DNA from: Yersinia canariae
GTDB lineage: Bacteria > Pseudomonadota > Gammaproteobacteria > Enterobacterales > Enterobacteriaceae
Length of the DNA stretch: 64,000 nucleotides
Assembly (NCBI RefSeq): GCF_009831415.1
Contig: NZ_CP043727.1
Span: 682,001 to 746,000, forward strand
Reading direction: 5' to 3'
The position numbers and the translations under genes were made by a program. The first letter of the stretch is position 1. Each line of letters opens with the position of its first letter. This document shows, in pieces, positions 8,759 to 18,044 of the stretch. The notes under the pieces were generated by a model. The model had not been told where the DNA came from and made no database searches. It saw nothing but the letters and a program-made list of their open reading frames with translations.

Positions 8759-10486
8759 TTATAGGCATCCTGCTGTCTTAACAGGTGATTTTTTCTTTGA
8801 TACTCTATAGTTGTTGATAAATAAGAGGTCCAAACCACAGCTTAAAAATAAGTTAATCACATCCTTTGGTGTTTCAACTATTGGCATCCCTTTAATATTC
8901 AATGAGGTATTCAGCAATATAGGTATTCTGGTCTCTTCAAAAAAAGCGGCTATCAATTTATGGAATTTTTTATTTATATCGTCTTTAACCGTTTGGACGC
9001 GAGCACTTCCATCGACATGAACAATTGAGGGGAGGTCAGTTCGGTATTGTTCTTTTACATAAGCAATAAATAGCATGTAGTCACTATCATGATTTAAATG
9101 GAAATAATCATGCACTTTTTCATGCAAAACGGCGGGGGCAAAAGGCCGGAAATCCTCCCGAAACTTCACATTGGCATTAATATGATCTTTCATTTGTGAA
9201 CTGCGGGGATCCGCCAGGATACTTCTGTTTCCTAAGGCGCGTGGCCCGAACTCAGACCCACCTTGGAACCAGGCAATAACATGACCTGAGGCAATGGCCG
9301 CCGCTGCCATGGTTTCAATATCTTCACAGTAAGCGTATTCAATCTTATCAGCTTGCTCTTCAAGCTCGGTTGTCACACTAACATCATCATAGTTCTTGCC
9401 AAAAAAAGTCGAACCTGAATGCTTGATTCGCTCTTTTTTAAGGACTTCCAACCAGCCATAATAACAACACCCTATAGAAAGCCCATTATCGCCCGCTGCC
9501 GGTTGAATATATAAATTATCGAACTCACATCTGTTAATGAGTTTTTCATTAGCTGTTGCATTTAATGCGACCCCGCCGGCATAAGCAAAGTTCTTCATAG
9601 GATGAAGTTGATAGTAATAATTGAACAGATAGAATAAGGCTTCTTCAAGCTGGGTTTGTGCCCAATAGGCCAGGTCAGCATAATATTGGAAATTATCGTT
9701 AAAATGCGTGGGATGAGTATTGAGTAATGGGTCAATATTTTCCCACCAATCATTCCGTAATATCACTTTTCCGGCATTGAAAAAGAAAGGTTTCCAGTTG
9801 ATAATATCCTTTCTCCCATAGGGGGCCAACCCCATTAATTTACCCGCACAGTCGAGTTCACCAAAAATATACAGTGCTATACCTTCATAAAACTCACCAA
9901 TAGAATTTTCTATTTCCCAAGTTGAGGCGGGATGAATTTTCCTGTCTTTCCTATTTACCCAACGAGAGAAGTCTTTAAATATGGGGACCATCTTGCCATT
10001 TTGATAAATATAGTAGCTGCATGTTTCCCAGTAACGATAACGGTTATTAATATGAATGTTATCTGCACCAGATATATTTGTTATAATGTCATTACAACTG
10101 TCTACGCTACCACCATGTCCATCAATAATGACGACGCCCATATCGTCAAAAGGGGATGTACCTATTGCACTGTAAGCATGAGCTAAGTGATGGGAAAGCG
10201 TGACAATAGGCACCATGGGCGGTAGGACTCGATTTTTCCGGTATTCTAATTGCTCGCTAAAAAGTGGGTTATGAGAATTTTGCTCTACAATTAATGTGAG
10301 ATCGTTATATTCAATACCCGCAGCATCTAAACAGTACTGAATTGTATCATTATCATTAAACCCATCATGCTTTATTCTCGATATTCTTTCTTTCTCGATT
10401 GCGAATATAATTTCACCGTCTTTCATTAGGCATGTTGAACCATCATGGGATAGGGCAGTGCCAAGAATGTAAATTGGTTTATGCAT
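8759..10486 (-). CDS. Carbamoyltransferase of the NodU/CmcH/TobZ family
   Basis: Predicted to transfer a carbamoyl group from carbamoyl phosphate, via carbamoyl-AMP, to a hydroxyl of a small molecule. Relatives act on Nod factor (NodU), cephalosporin (CmcH) and tobramycin (TobZ). The 575 residues are the normal family length. Visible marks are ILGTALSHDGSTCL at the N-terminus; the metal-binding SHHLAHAYSA (His99/His103); VIIDGHGG with Asp122; YAGGVALNATANEKL; GPRALGNRSILADPR; FRPFAPAVL; and LNTSLNIKGMPIVETP near the C-terminus. All major motifs are present, so the enzyme should be active. An AAGGAT site precedes the ATG. It is the fifth gene of the operon, 42 bp after the GMC oxidoreductase. 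A carbamate on a hydroxyl of the cluster product is inferred; the acceptor is unknown. Confidence 0.88.
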   Translation of the reverse strand: MHKPIYILGTALSHDGSTCLMKDGEIIFAIEKERISRIKHDGFNDNDTIQYCLDAAGIEYNDLTLIVEQNSHNPLFSEQLEYRKNRVLPPMVPIVTLSHHLAHAYSAIGTSPFDDMGVVIIDGHGGSVDSCNDIITNISGADNIHINNRYRYWETCSYYIYQNGKMVPIFKDFSRWVNRKDRKIHPASTWEIENSIGEFYEGIALYIFGELDCAGKLMGLAPYGRKDIINWKPFFFNAGKVILRNDWWENIDPLLNTHPTHFNDNFQYYADLAYWAQTQLEEALFYLFNYYYQLHPMKNFAYAGGVALNATANEKLINRCEFDNLYIQPAAGDNGLSIGCCYYGWLEVLKKERIKHSGSTFFGKNYDDVSVTTELEEQADKIEYAYCEDIETMAAAAIASGHVIAWFQGGSEFGPRALGNRSILADPRSSQMKDHINANVKFREDFRPFAPAVLHEKVHDYFHLNHDSDYMLFIAYVKEQYRTDLPSIVHVDGSARVQTVKDDINKKFHKLIAAFFEETRIPILLNTSLNIKGMPIVETPKDVINLFLSCGLDLLFINNYRVSKKKSPVKTAGCL

Positions 10487-10528
10487 AATTAATATCCTTA
10501 TTAATTTACAATAGAGTCAGTTGAGTTG

Positions 10529-12028
10529 TCAGTTAAGTAAATAAGCCAGCCTACGGGATAGGGCAAGTGTTGTTAATGATGGGTTGGCAGCACCTGGCCG
10601 TGGAAATGTGCTAGGGCCAACAGCAAATAGATTACTTATATGATTAAACTCATGATTATCATTTAATACCGCTCCGAGGGGCAGAGTACTACTTTCATGG
10701 TTTTCAGTCCCCAGTGGGCTAATCCAGGTTGTAGGTACATTGTAATTGACAACTCTGGAAGGGGACCGAAACTGATGATGAACATCTCCCATCGTGCGTG
10801 CATGAATAATGAATCCTGCTTCAAAAGCTAATGGCTCAAATGGCATTTTTTTACTGTCACAGACTTCACGCCAGAATATATTTAACTCGTCTTGTTCCTT
10901 TTGTATTAATATATTATCTGCATTTACTAAATTACATAAAATAGATAATGGCATGATTTCATCATCTGTTGTTATGCTAATATTTCCTAGAGTCGAAGGG
11001 ATTTGTTCACCCATCGTCCATACTTCTAGTTCAATGCCAAATTCTGACCTACTGATTGTGAAGAATAAATTAAATCTTTCCCCAGAGATGCTGGGGCTGA
11101 AAAATATAGTGTCGGGATGGCTGTCAATTAACTTACCCATTTTAGCCGGGGCTTTGTCATGCTCAAATGTGACATTAAATCCTTGCACAATATGATCAAC
11201 AAGACCGGTGATTTTTTTCTCTATCAAATTACCTGTATCATAGAGTGATTGGGCCGCTAAACGTGAATTCTCAATTGTACCTAAGGCAAGCACGCATTTA
11301 TCGGCTAATACGTCATGTATTTTATCGGATGCAATTTCTCTTAATTTTGCACCGATACATTTCCCATTCCTAATAATAATCGCGATAGCTTCATATCCAG
11401 AAATAATAAGGGGGCTGTTTCTGAATTTATCATCTTCTTTCCAATAAGATAGGGGCGAATAAGCTTCCCAACGGCCAGATTCTCCTTGTATTTTGATGAC
11501 TTGCGGGGTGACCTTAAATTCAAAATGAGTAAATTTGAAAGAATAGTCAGCATCATAATTTTTTTCAGCCCATGCTAATATTTCAGACTGTACTTGGCTA
11601 TAAAGGGATGGGCCTCCTAACCAGCTCTCTGTCAGGTCACTGACAATCTTTGGAGGCCAGTGTTTGAGAATTTCGGAATCTATTGGCAAGATAACACCAT
11701 GCCAATAGAGTGAGCGGCCACCTACTCTTCGCCGTAGGCAGGTTCCTTTTGAGAAATGAGGTTCACTTAAAGATTGCCATGAACGATAAGCATATTTATC
11801 TGAGTCTTCATTTTTCCAAAATTCATTGGCTTGTAGATATTCTTCTCCTGCATTTATGTGATTACAATCATCCGCTGGCCCCGCCTCTATAACAACTATG
11901 TTTTCCACTTCTCTGTTATTTAAATGTTTAGCTAATTCTAATCCTGACATTCCTCCACCTAATATCAGAATATTGATTTTTTCAGGAATCTCCGCCGCCT
12001 TTTTTGGGAGCGTCTCTATGATATTCAT
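10529..12028 (-). CDS. GMC-family FAD-dependent oxidoreductase
   Basis: Flavoprotein expected to oxidise an alcohol, often a sugar hydroxyl, to a carbonyl. The 499 residues start with a Rossmann FAD-binding motif LILGGGMSGLELA (GxGxxG at 24-29) and an acidic residue in VIEAGPA that would hold the ribose. They include a GGRSLYWHG segment and end with FAVGPSTFPRPGAANPSLT, the signature of the GMC C-terminal domain. No signal peptide or membrane segment, so it should act in the cytoplasm. Members of this family oxidise C6 of aminoglycoside precursors (NeoQ/BtrQ type), which fits beside a carbamoyltransferase and glycosyltransferases, but the substrate here is not known. AGAGGA precedes the ATG; the gap to the preceding gene is 23 bp. 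Confidence 0.85.
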   Translation of the reverse strand: MNIIETLPKKAAEIPEKINILILGGGMSGLELAKHLNNREVENIVVIEAGPADDCNHINAGEEYLQANEFWKNEDSDKYAYRSWQSLSEPHFSKGTCLRRRVGGRSLYWHGVILPIDSEILKHWPPKIVSDLTESWLGGPSLYSQVQSEILAWAEKNYDADYSFKFTHFEFKVTPQVIKIQGESGRWEAYSPLSYWKEDDKFRNSPLIISGYEAIAIIIRNGKCIGAKLREIASDKIHDVLADKCVLALGTIENSRLAAQSLYDTGNLIEKKITGLVDHIVQGFNVTFEHDKAPAKMGKLIDSHPDTIFFSPSISGERFNLFFTISRSEFGIELEVWTMGEQIPSTLGNISITTDDEIMPLSILCNLVNADNILIQKEQDELNIFWREVCDSKKMPFEPLAFEAGFIIHARTMGDVHHQFRSPSRVVNYNVPTTWISPLGTENHESSTLPLGAVLNDNHEFNHISNLFAVGPSTFPRPGAANPSLTTLALSRRLAYLLN

Positions 12029-12051
12029 GATGTATCCTCTAAAAGAAAAGT

Positions 12052-13494
12052 TTATTTAAAAACTAATGGATTTAAGTTAGAGTCGGACAATTCACCTCGC
12101 AATTTATGTATAAATTCATGCCATGGATTTTCTGGGAATTTTGATTGAACCAGACGTTTATTACTGGCTAGCTTAATTTTAATATCTACTTCACCAGCAG
12201 CATGCTTACGCATCCATTCAAATAACTGCGGCGCAGCATTCGCAGGGGCATCGGAGTTCACTTTTATATGATGATATTCGGCGCCATAAAACTCAGTGAA
12301 CGCAGTATATTCAGTAACGGCGCATGGGACCCCTGCAATAGCCGCGAGCGCAGGCCCTAAACCAACACTTTCAACATTGTCGACATTTGGGGTGAATAAA
12401 ACAGCCCCAGATAAAGCATGACATATGATGAGTAAATCAATCTCATCCAGATACCAACGGTTATCATTACTCTTATAAGTTTGAAGCGGAACCTCATCTA
12501 AAAATATGATGTCATCATTAAGATTCAAAGCGTTAACTTGCATTTTTAGGCAAAGTGCATATTCAGGATCCTCATTCATATTTCCAAATATAAATAATTT
12601 AGGAGTACATAAGTCTTTCTTTTTATAAATATCAAGCAGGGAACTAAAAACATCAATTGATATTTCGATACCTTTGACTCTAAATACCCTGACAGGAACA
12701 ATGATAACGGGAGAACCAGCGGGTATATTATGCTGATTTAAAAATTCACTGTGAACTGCATTAAATCCAGATTTATCTATAGAAGGTAATATATTTGGAA
12801 TGACATCTACAGCTAATTCTGTTGGATAGCATCGGCATTCATTTGCCAGCGCTTCTGATGCGACTATCCATTTGGTATGGGTATTATTTTGTGGTATCGG
12901 AGTCAAGGGATTAGGTGTTTTTGGGTATAGTCTTTCCGCATGTTCATAGATACTATAGCTACCAAAAAGATCATGTTCCCAGAAAATTACACCGCCGTAT
13001 TTTTTTTCCACCCAATACTCTTTTGCCGCATTATGGATAGCCAGATTTACTGGGACAGCATCGGAAAGTGTCATGTTTAAGCAGAATAACCAGTCAATCT
13101 CATTATCTTTAAGCCAATTAATAAAGTAATTTTTATAATATTCAGAAATTAAATTTATCTTTCTTTTAATATCTATAATTTCTGAATTTATTAAAGATTC
13201 ATATTTAGCGATTTCATTCCTTAAATGGGTGAAGTCATTGCTGAAGTCTTCTTTGCATATTGAATAATCATGAATAGAACTCACCTTCATCCATGTTGGA
13301 TAGTATGATCCCGGGCTGCCATGAGGGAAGAAATTGATTTTGTCTGGCCGCCATGAAAATCCAAGATCGGTAGGTATTTCATTAATTATAATATTATTTT
13401 TTATGGCTATTTCAGCCACGTTTCTAAATATAGTTAATAAACCGCTGGTTGGGAGGCCATCTCCTGATATGATCGCCCACTTCATTTTCTTCAT
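12052..13494 (-). CDS. Putative GT-B glycosyltransferase, second of the cluster
   Basis: A 480-residue cytoplasmic protein that I place with GT4-like glycosyltransferases at moderate confidence. The N-terminus has KWAIISGDGLPTSGLLTIF; the second half shows a Rossmann-like segment beginning VIIVPVRVFRVKGIEISIDV and a donor-site-like region with NVESVGLGPALAAIAGVPCA. The canonical E-x7-E is not exact, so it is divergent. Codon and base use are strikingly AT-rich: the 60 bases at 13141-13200 hold only nine G or C. An AGGAG site lies before the ATG; the gap to the transporter gene is 16 bp. It may add a second sugar, or be a divergent partner of the glycosyltransferase at 7370. Confidence 0.68.
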   Translation of the reverse strand: MKKMKWAIISGDGLPTSGLLTIFRNVAEIAIKNNIIINEIPTDLGFSWRPDKINFFPHGSPGSYYPTWMKVSSIHDYSICKEDFSNDFTHLRNEIAKYESLINSEIIDIKRKINLISEYYKNYFINWLKDNEIDWLFCLNMTLSDAVPVNLAIHNAAKEYWVEKKYGGVIFWEHDLFGSYSIYEHAERLYPKTPNPLTPIPQNNTHTKWIVASEALANECRCYPTELAVDVIPNILPSIDKSGFNAVHSEFLNQHNIPAGSPVIIVPVRVFRVKGIEISIDVFSSLLDIYKKKDLCTPKLFIFGNMNEDPEYALCLKMQVNALNLNDDIIFLDEVPLQTYKSNDNRWYLDEIDLLIICHALSGAVLFTPNVDNVESVGLGPALAAIAGVPCAVTEYTAFTEFYGAEYHHIKVNSDAPANAAPQLFEWMRKHAAGEVDIKIKLASNKRLVQSKFPENPWHEFIHKLRGELSDSNLNPLVFK

Positions 13495-13510
13495 TATTTA
13501 TCTCCTGATA

Positions 13511-14695
13511 TTAACTGCTCGGTCTAATTGATTTTATGGCTAAAATATTAATTAATAAAAAGATTAATATGCAACTAATCAACATGGCTATAAAAGCGGT
13601 TCTCAGTGAGGTTAAATCTGCCAATATACCTATTAATGGCGGGGAAATCAGTAAGCCAACTCTTGACATCCAAGTGGCAAAAGTAATCCCGCTAGTCGCA
13701 TTTATATTGGGTAGTTGTCCAATAAATGAGATTGTTAATGGAAATACCACAGATATTCCTAAACCAATGAGAGAAAATCCGAATATTGTAAAATAAGATG
13801 AATTAACACATATTATTAATACTATTCCAAACATCGACAATAATATTCCATATTTTAATGTTAGCATCTCACCCCAGTTATTTGTGAAATGATCGCCAAA
13901 TATACGACCAATTACCATACATATTTGACACGCGAGGTAAGGTACGCCGGAAATAATTGAGGAGGCATTATAAATATCCTTCATGTATATTGCTCCCCAG
14001 ATGCTAGCGGCCTCTTCTATACTACATGTGAATACAAGTATTATTAAGGCTATAATATATAGCTTAGTTTCTGATGATATTATTTTCTGTTCTTTGTGCG
14101 GTTTTTTATGTAAATAAATATAACTCACTGTGCGTGTTGTTTGGAATAGTAGAATATACATAATAAACATTGTTAAATTTATCATGAATAATATAAGGTT
14201 GAATTGACCCATTGAAAACCCAAAACCAATTGCCATTACGGCAACAAACCCTCCCCATATTGTACCGATACTGCCTACACCATGTAGCCTATTAATTAAA
14301 CTTTTCCCATATGATCTCTGTATATTGATGGCCTGCACATTGATACATGTATCCCCCCAGGAATCAAAAACACCAAACAGAAAAAGTAATAATGTTATTT
14401 CATACCACGATGATGAAAATGCAACTGTTGATATTGCAATAATTAATAATAAAAATGTTATATTTGTGGCCCAATATAACCCCATAAAATTGATAAGCTT
14501 CTTAGATAATAAACCAAAAATTATCGATCCAGCTGGTATGGCCGACACCATGATTCCAACCATATAATTACTGAGATTAAATCTTTCTTTTAAATCTGGA
14601 ATCCATGGGACCAAGCTTGCATAGGTAACGCCATGAATAAAAAAGAGTATCGATAATATGATACTTTGTTTTTCTTGCTTTTTTTTTATAATCAT
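13511..14695 (-). CDS. MFS transporter of the six-gene cluster
   Basis: About 12 hydrophobic segments typical of the major facilitator superfamily, 394 residues from the ATG at 14695. Marks include an early segment ILSILFFIHGVTYASLVPWI, the loop between helices 2 and 3 with FGLLSKKLINFMG, and repeated glycine-rich helices. The frame is also open to a TTG at 14743 that overlaps the upstream gene. I prefer the ATG because it leaves a normal 25-bp gap, although its ribosome-binding site is poor. General shape resembles sugar/YbjJ-type MFS proteins. In an operon of modifying enzymes it is most simply the exporter (and self-protection) of the product, or an importer of a precursor. No substrate can be inferred. 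Very AT-rich. Confidence 0.83.
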   Translation of the reverse strand: MIIKKKQEKQSIILSILFFIHGVTYASLVPWIPDLKERFNLSNYMVGIMVSAIPAGSIIFGLLSKKLINFMGLYWATNITFLLLIIAISTVAFSSSWYEITLLLFLFGVFDSWGDTCINVQAINIQRSYGKSLINRLHGVGSIGTIWGGFVAVMAIGFGFSMGQFNLILFMINLTMFIMYILLFQTTRTVSYIYLHKKPHKEQKIISSETKLYIIALIILVFTCSIEEAASIWGAIYMKDIYNASSIISGVPYLACQICMVIGRIFGDHFTNNWGEMLTLKYGILLSMFGIVLIICVNSSYFTIFGFSLIGLGISVVFPLTISFIGQLPNINATSGITFATWMSRVGLLISPPLIGILADLTSLRTAFIAMLISCILIFLLINILAIKSIRPSS

Positions 14696-14720
14696 TACAT
14701 TAGTTTCATTGAGGTTATAT

Positions 14721-15587
14721 TCACGATATATAATTGAAATCAAATCCTAATATATTCCTATATCCCATCTTTATTGAGGGTTCCTTTAATTTTATAGGTG
14801 TTACTTGATGCCAAATTGTCGAGTTTTTATCTATATGGAATAATCCCTCGCCACACTCCAGTGTATGGGATTTGATGAGTCTATCTTTTTCAGTACAATA
14901 GAGTTTACTTATACCGCCCTCAATATTATATTTATCAATGACTAATGCAGAAACAATATAATTACTCCCATCCTGATGTAACCCTTCAGGTGAGTTAGAA
15001 ACAGGATGTGTTGTGTTATCTATAATCAAAGATACTTGATGGCAAGTGACTTCAATCTTTTTTAGATCTCTCTTCGGTTCGCATTCGCACAACATTTCAA
15101 TGAACTTTTTAATCAATATCTTCAATGTCGGAGAATGGATTGCGGCTCGATCCATTGGCGGAAACCGGCGTATTAATTGTCTTAAATCTAATTTATGATC
15201 AGCATGTTGAGTAAAGTGGGTTAACGGGGGAAGGTCAATATGATTAACTTCCCATTGATTATCAATATATTCAACACAAAACTGGCTAATACCTCTTTTT
15301 CTAAAGGACTTAAAGGCGTAAAAGATTTTTTTATCTGGTATGGATAATGTAGATATCAGGGTTTGAATATTGTCAGGAACTGGACTCTCATCAAGATAGC
15401 GTTGAGCCTCCTGCATAATCATTTTTCTATGCGCAAAGCATTTATTGATAAGAAATCTTAATTGGGATAATTTTATATCATTAGTGTCCCAAGCTAATGT
15501 ACTAAACGATAGTTCATCTTTAATTGATTTTATATTTATACCAAATTCATTTGTATTAAATTGAATGATTTTATATTTTATTCCCAT
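14721..15587 (-). CDS. 2-oxoglutarate/Fe(II)-dependent dioxygenase, PF10014-like, first gene of the cluster
   Basis: Predicted non-haem iron oxygenase of 288 residues. The HxD...H facial triad is clear: His204 and Asp206 in EGLHQDGSNYI, and His260 in STIWHQVTPI. Arg277 in KMGYRNILGFDF is placed to bind 2-oxoglutarate. The arrangement matches the 2OG-Fe dioxygenase family that includes free L-isoleucine 4-hydroxylase and other amino-acid hydroxylases, so hydroxylation of an amino acid or small peptide-like precursor is a reasonable but unproven guess. As first gene of the operon it probably creates the hydroxyl that is later glycosylated or carbamoylated. The ribosome-binding site (AGGA, about 10 bases away) is weak. 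An AT-rich 537-bp upstream region should carry the operon promoter. Confidence 0.82.
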   Translation of the reverse strand: MGIKYKIIQFNTNEFGINIKSIKDELSFSTLAWDTNDIKLSQLRFLINKCFAHRKMIMQEAQRYLDESPVPDNIQTLISTLSIPDKKIFYAFKSFRKRGISQFCVEYIDNQWEVNHIDLPPLTHFTQHADHKLDLRQLIRRFPPMDRAAIHSPTLKILIKKFIEMLCECEPKRDLKKIEVTCHQVSLIIDNTTHPVSNSPEGLHQDGSNYIVSALVIDKYNIEGGISKLYCTEKDRLIKSHTLECGEGLFHIDKNSTIWHQVTPIKLKEPSIKMGYRNILGFDFNYIS

Positions 15588-16124
15588 AAAATAAATATCC
15601 TATCTCACTAGATTGTTATTGATAAACTATATTAATTTTGATAAATAACACAATATATATATCTTAATTTTATTGTTTTATAATGGTGTGTCTGATTTTT
15701 TATTTCGTTGTTTTTATATCTCAAAGTTCTCTCTTCGGCAAGCTTTTATAAATATGTGGCAATATATATGTTGATCAAAGTATATATTCTTAATGTCTTT
15801 TACTTGTTTCTATGTGGGGATGTATTTAATCAGTAACATTCATATATAACAGACTTATTTTACTCATATCCGTTATTGAAATTATTTTCAATTTCCCTGA
15901 GTGACTTTAAATAAATTCCTGTTATTATGATTTTTTTCATAACTCTGAAAATGTTATTTGAGAGAATGGGATTATTTTTAATTTTGTGTATTGCGTTTTT
16001 CTTGCTACTAAAATTATCTTTTACATTATCAGTAATAACGCAACGTGAGTTTAATCTGGCGAATATCAGTCACTAAGGATCACGCAATGACAATTATTTT
16101 TCCTGACTGGGCTGTTTATTGATA
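15588..16124. other. AT-rich intergenic region upstream of the cluster
   Basis: No gene longer than a few codons. Strongly AT-rich with poly-T tracts, as expected for a horizontally acquired, possibly H-NS-bound, control region. A minus-strand promoter for the operon must lie here but I cannot assign a convincing -10/-35 pair. Near the dhaR end is a 12-codon mini-ORF, listed separately. Confidence 0.5.
16087..16122 (+). other. Mini-ORF of 11 residues with good ribosome-binding site
   Basis: ATG at 16087 follows AAGGA with 7-base spacing and encodes MTIIFPDWAVY then TGA. It stops just before the convergent 3' end of dhaR. It could be the scar of a gene lost when the cluster was inserted, or chance. 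Confidence 0.25.
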
Positions 16125-18044
16125 TCAAACCGGCAGCGATTCGCCCCCCTTAAATTGGTGTATATCCAGCCGGTGGAGTTTCACTTTTCGCCATAATGTG
16201 GTGCGGCCTATGCCCAATAAGGCCGCCATTTCATTTAATTGGCCTTGGCAAACCAGCGCGGCACGAATAATGGCCTGTCTTTCTAATTCTTGCAGTGATA
16301 AGACTGGCTGGGGTTGGGGCATATCCGGTTCCAGTAGCAATTTTTCGCCAAGCAGATGCTCAGGTAGGTCATTGAGATTTATTCTATTGTTGCGGCAGGC
16401 CATCGCGGCTCTCTCCACCACACTTTTCAGTTCCTGATCATTACCCGGCCAAGGGTATTGGCATAGCTGGCGAATGACACTTTCGTCCGGCTGATATTGG
16501 CAGTGAAAATGTTGCCCGAGGCTTGCCAGTGTGTGCTGAACCAGCAGCGGGATATCTTGCTGGCGTTGGCGTAAGGGGGGAATATGAAGCTCAAAAGATT
16601 GCAGGGTATAGAACAGTTGACGTCGAAAATGGCCTTGTTTCACCAGCAAGGGGAGGTCCGCGCCAGTGGCCGTAATTATCCGGACATCCACCGGGATAAC
16701 CCGATTGGAATTTACCCGCATAACCATGCCGGTTTTGACAATTTGTAGCAGTGCGGATTGCATTTCTGGCGACAAATATTCGACTTGTTCCAGATATAAG
16801 GTGCCGCCGTTGGCTAATTCAAATTTGCTGGGCTGCCCTGATTCGCCTTCACTGGCATCACTGCCAAGAAATTCCCGCGCCATCAGATTTTGCGGTAATG
16901 CCTGACAATTCAAGACGATATAAGGGCCGGGCGCGCGATTACTGGCATTGTGAATGGCCTGCCCTAATTGTTGCTTACCAACCCCTTCTTCGCCATGCAG
17001 TAAAATGGGATGGCGACCTTTGGCGGCTTGCTTGCCGTAACGGATTAAGCGCCGCATTTCCAGTGACGCGACGGGCATATCATCAAAAGTATAACTGGCT
17101 CGCCCTAATTGGTTGTGAACCATTTGCCTCAGTAATTCTTGCGGATGCAGAAGTGCAATAAAGCCGCAACGGTCACCGTCAGGAATGGGTTTGAGGGTCA
17201 GCAAGGCAGGAATAAATTGTTGCTGATTCTCAAAGGTCACTTCCACATGACTGAGAGGGTTTCGGTGCAAAATAGCATGGGTCAGCAAGGCGGGGAGGGT
17301 GAGCAATTCCGTGACTGGCTTGCCAAGACTGTTGGTTTCATTGAGTTGTAAGATGGCCGCGGCTCGGCGGTTAAGGTACAACAAACAACCCCGTTGATCC
17401 CAAGCCATTACGCCGTCTTCAACCCCATCAAGCAGGGCATTGAGTTCATTCAGATGGCGGTTAGTTTCTGCCAATAGAGTGTCGGCGTGGAGGTAATTAC
17501 CAATTTCTCGGGCGATGGCCAATGTCAGTGGCAGGTCACTGGCGGCGTTATCAACCAGTAAACTGCCCAAAACAATGACGGCCCGTTGGCGGCCACTGTT
17601 GTCATACACGGGAGTGGCGCAGAAGTGCCACGGATGCAGTGCCTGTTTGAAATGTTGCTGCCCACTGACCTGTATCGGGTGCCCTTCGGCGATGGCCAGT
17701 GCCGGGGCATTGGTGCCAATCAATCCTTCGGCCCAATAACTGCCGCAATCAATCCCCAACTCGCGCAGCTGGCTCATGGTCTGCGGATGGCCGCATTGCC
17801 ACAAGGTGCAGCCACTTTCATCAAGAATTAACAGGACGCAATGGCGTGATTCCATATATTCATAAGCATCTTCCAGTGCGGCCTGACCTAACACCAGTAA
17901 GTCATTTTTTCGCTGACAAATTGACTGGAAAGTAGCTCCCGCCGCGCGGTGTGGCACCCGCCATTGCTGGGCTTGCATCAGTTTTTGGCAGCGCTGCCAC
18001 GAACCCACTAGTGCTGATGTTGCCAGCGGCTCAGAATTGTTCAT
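16125..18044 (-). CDS. dhaR: Transcriptional regulator of dihydroxyacetone kinase genes, DhaR
   Basis: Activator of the dhaKLM operon; in E. coli it senses the balance of DhaL (co-activator) and DhaK (co-repressor). The 639 residues equal the E. coli length. Order: GAF-like sensor (about 55-190), PAS domain (about 205-305), AAA+ domain with Walker A GEEGVGK at 351-357, and a Fis-type helix-turn-helix at the C-terminus ([19 protein letters not shown]). The sigma-54 contact motif GAFTGA is absent (the region reads [12 protein letters not shown]) and the Walker B loop is altered (LYLEQVEYL), in line with DhaR acting at sigma-70 promoters. The ATG lies inside the last codons of scrR (14-bp overlap), so translation is probably coupled. 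The dha operon is about 8.8 kb away beyond the cluster. Confidence 0.93.
   Translation of the reverse strand: MNNSEPLATSALVGSWQRCQKLMQAQQWRVPHRAAGATFQSICQRKNDLLVLGQAALEDAYEYMESRHCVLLILDESGCTLWQCGHPQTMSQLRELGIDCGSYWAEGLIGTNAPALAIAEGHPIQVSGQQHFKQALHPWHFCATPVYDNSGRQRAVIVLGSLLVDNAASDLPLTLAIAREIGNYLHADTLLAETNRHLNELNALLDGVEDGVMAWDQRGCLLYLNRRAAAILQLNETNSLGKPVTELLTLPALLTHAILHRNPLSHVEVTFENQQQFIPALLTLKPIPDGDRCGFIALLHPQELLRQMVHNQLGRASYTFDDMPVASLEMRRLIRYGKQAAKGRHPILLHGEEGVGKQQLGQAIHNASNRAPGPYIVLNCQALPQNLMAREFLGSDASEGESGQPSKFELANGGTLYLEQVEYLSPEMQSALLQIVKTGMVMRVNSNRVIPVDVRIITATGADLPLLVKQGHFRRQLFYTLQSFELHIPPLRQRQQDIPLLVQHTLASLGQHFHCQYQPDESVIRQLCQYPWPGNDQELKSVVERAAMACRNNRINLNDLPEHLLGEKLLLEPDMPQPQPVLSLQELERQAIIRAALVCQGQLNEMAALLGIGRTTLWRKVKLHRLDIHQFKGGESLPV

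Noticed and set aside
7370..15587. Interpretation as an O-antigen or capsule locus
   Set aside because: No Wzx/Wzy, nucleotide-sugar synthesis, ABC exporter or JUMPstart element; the MFS protein and dioxygenase fit a small molecule better.
7327..16124. Search for transposase, integrase or direct repeats at the cluster borders
   Set aside because: No mobile-element gene, tRNA target or convincing direct repeat was found at either border; transfer is inferred only from base composition and locus disruption.
17515..17935. Several overlapping plus-strand ORFs opposite dhaR
   Set aside because: Shadows produced by the GC-rich dhaR frame; none has a ribosome-binding site or known motif.
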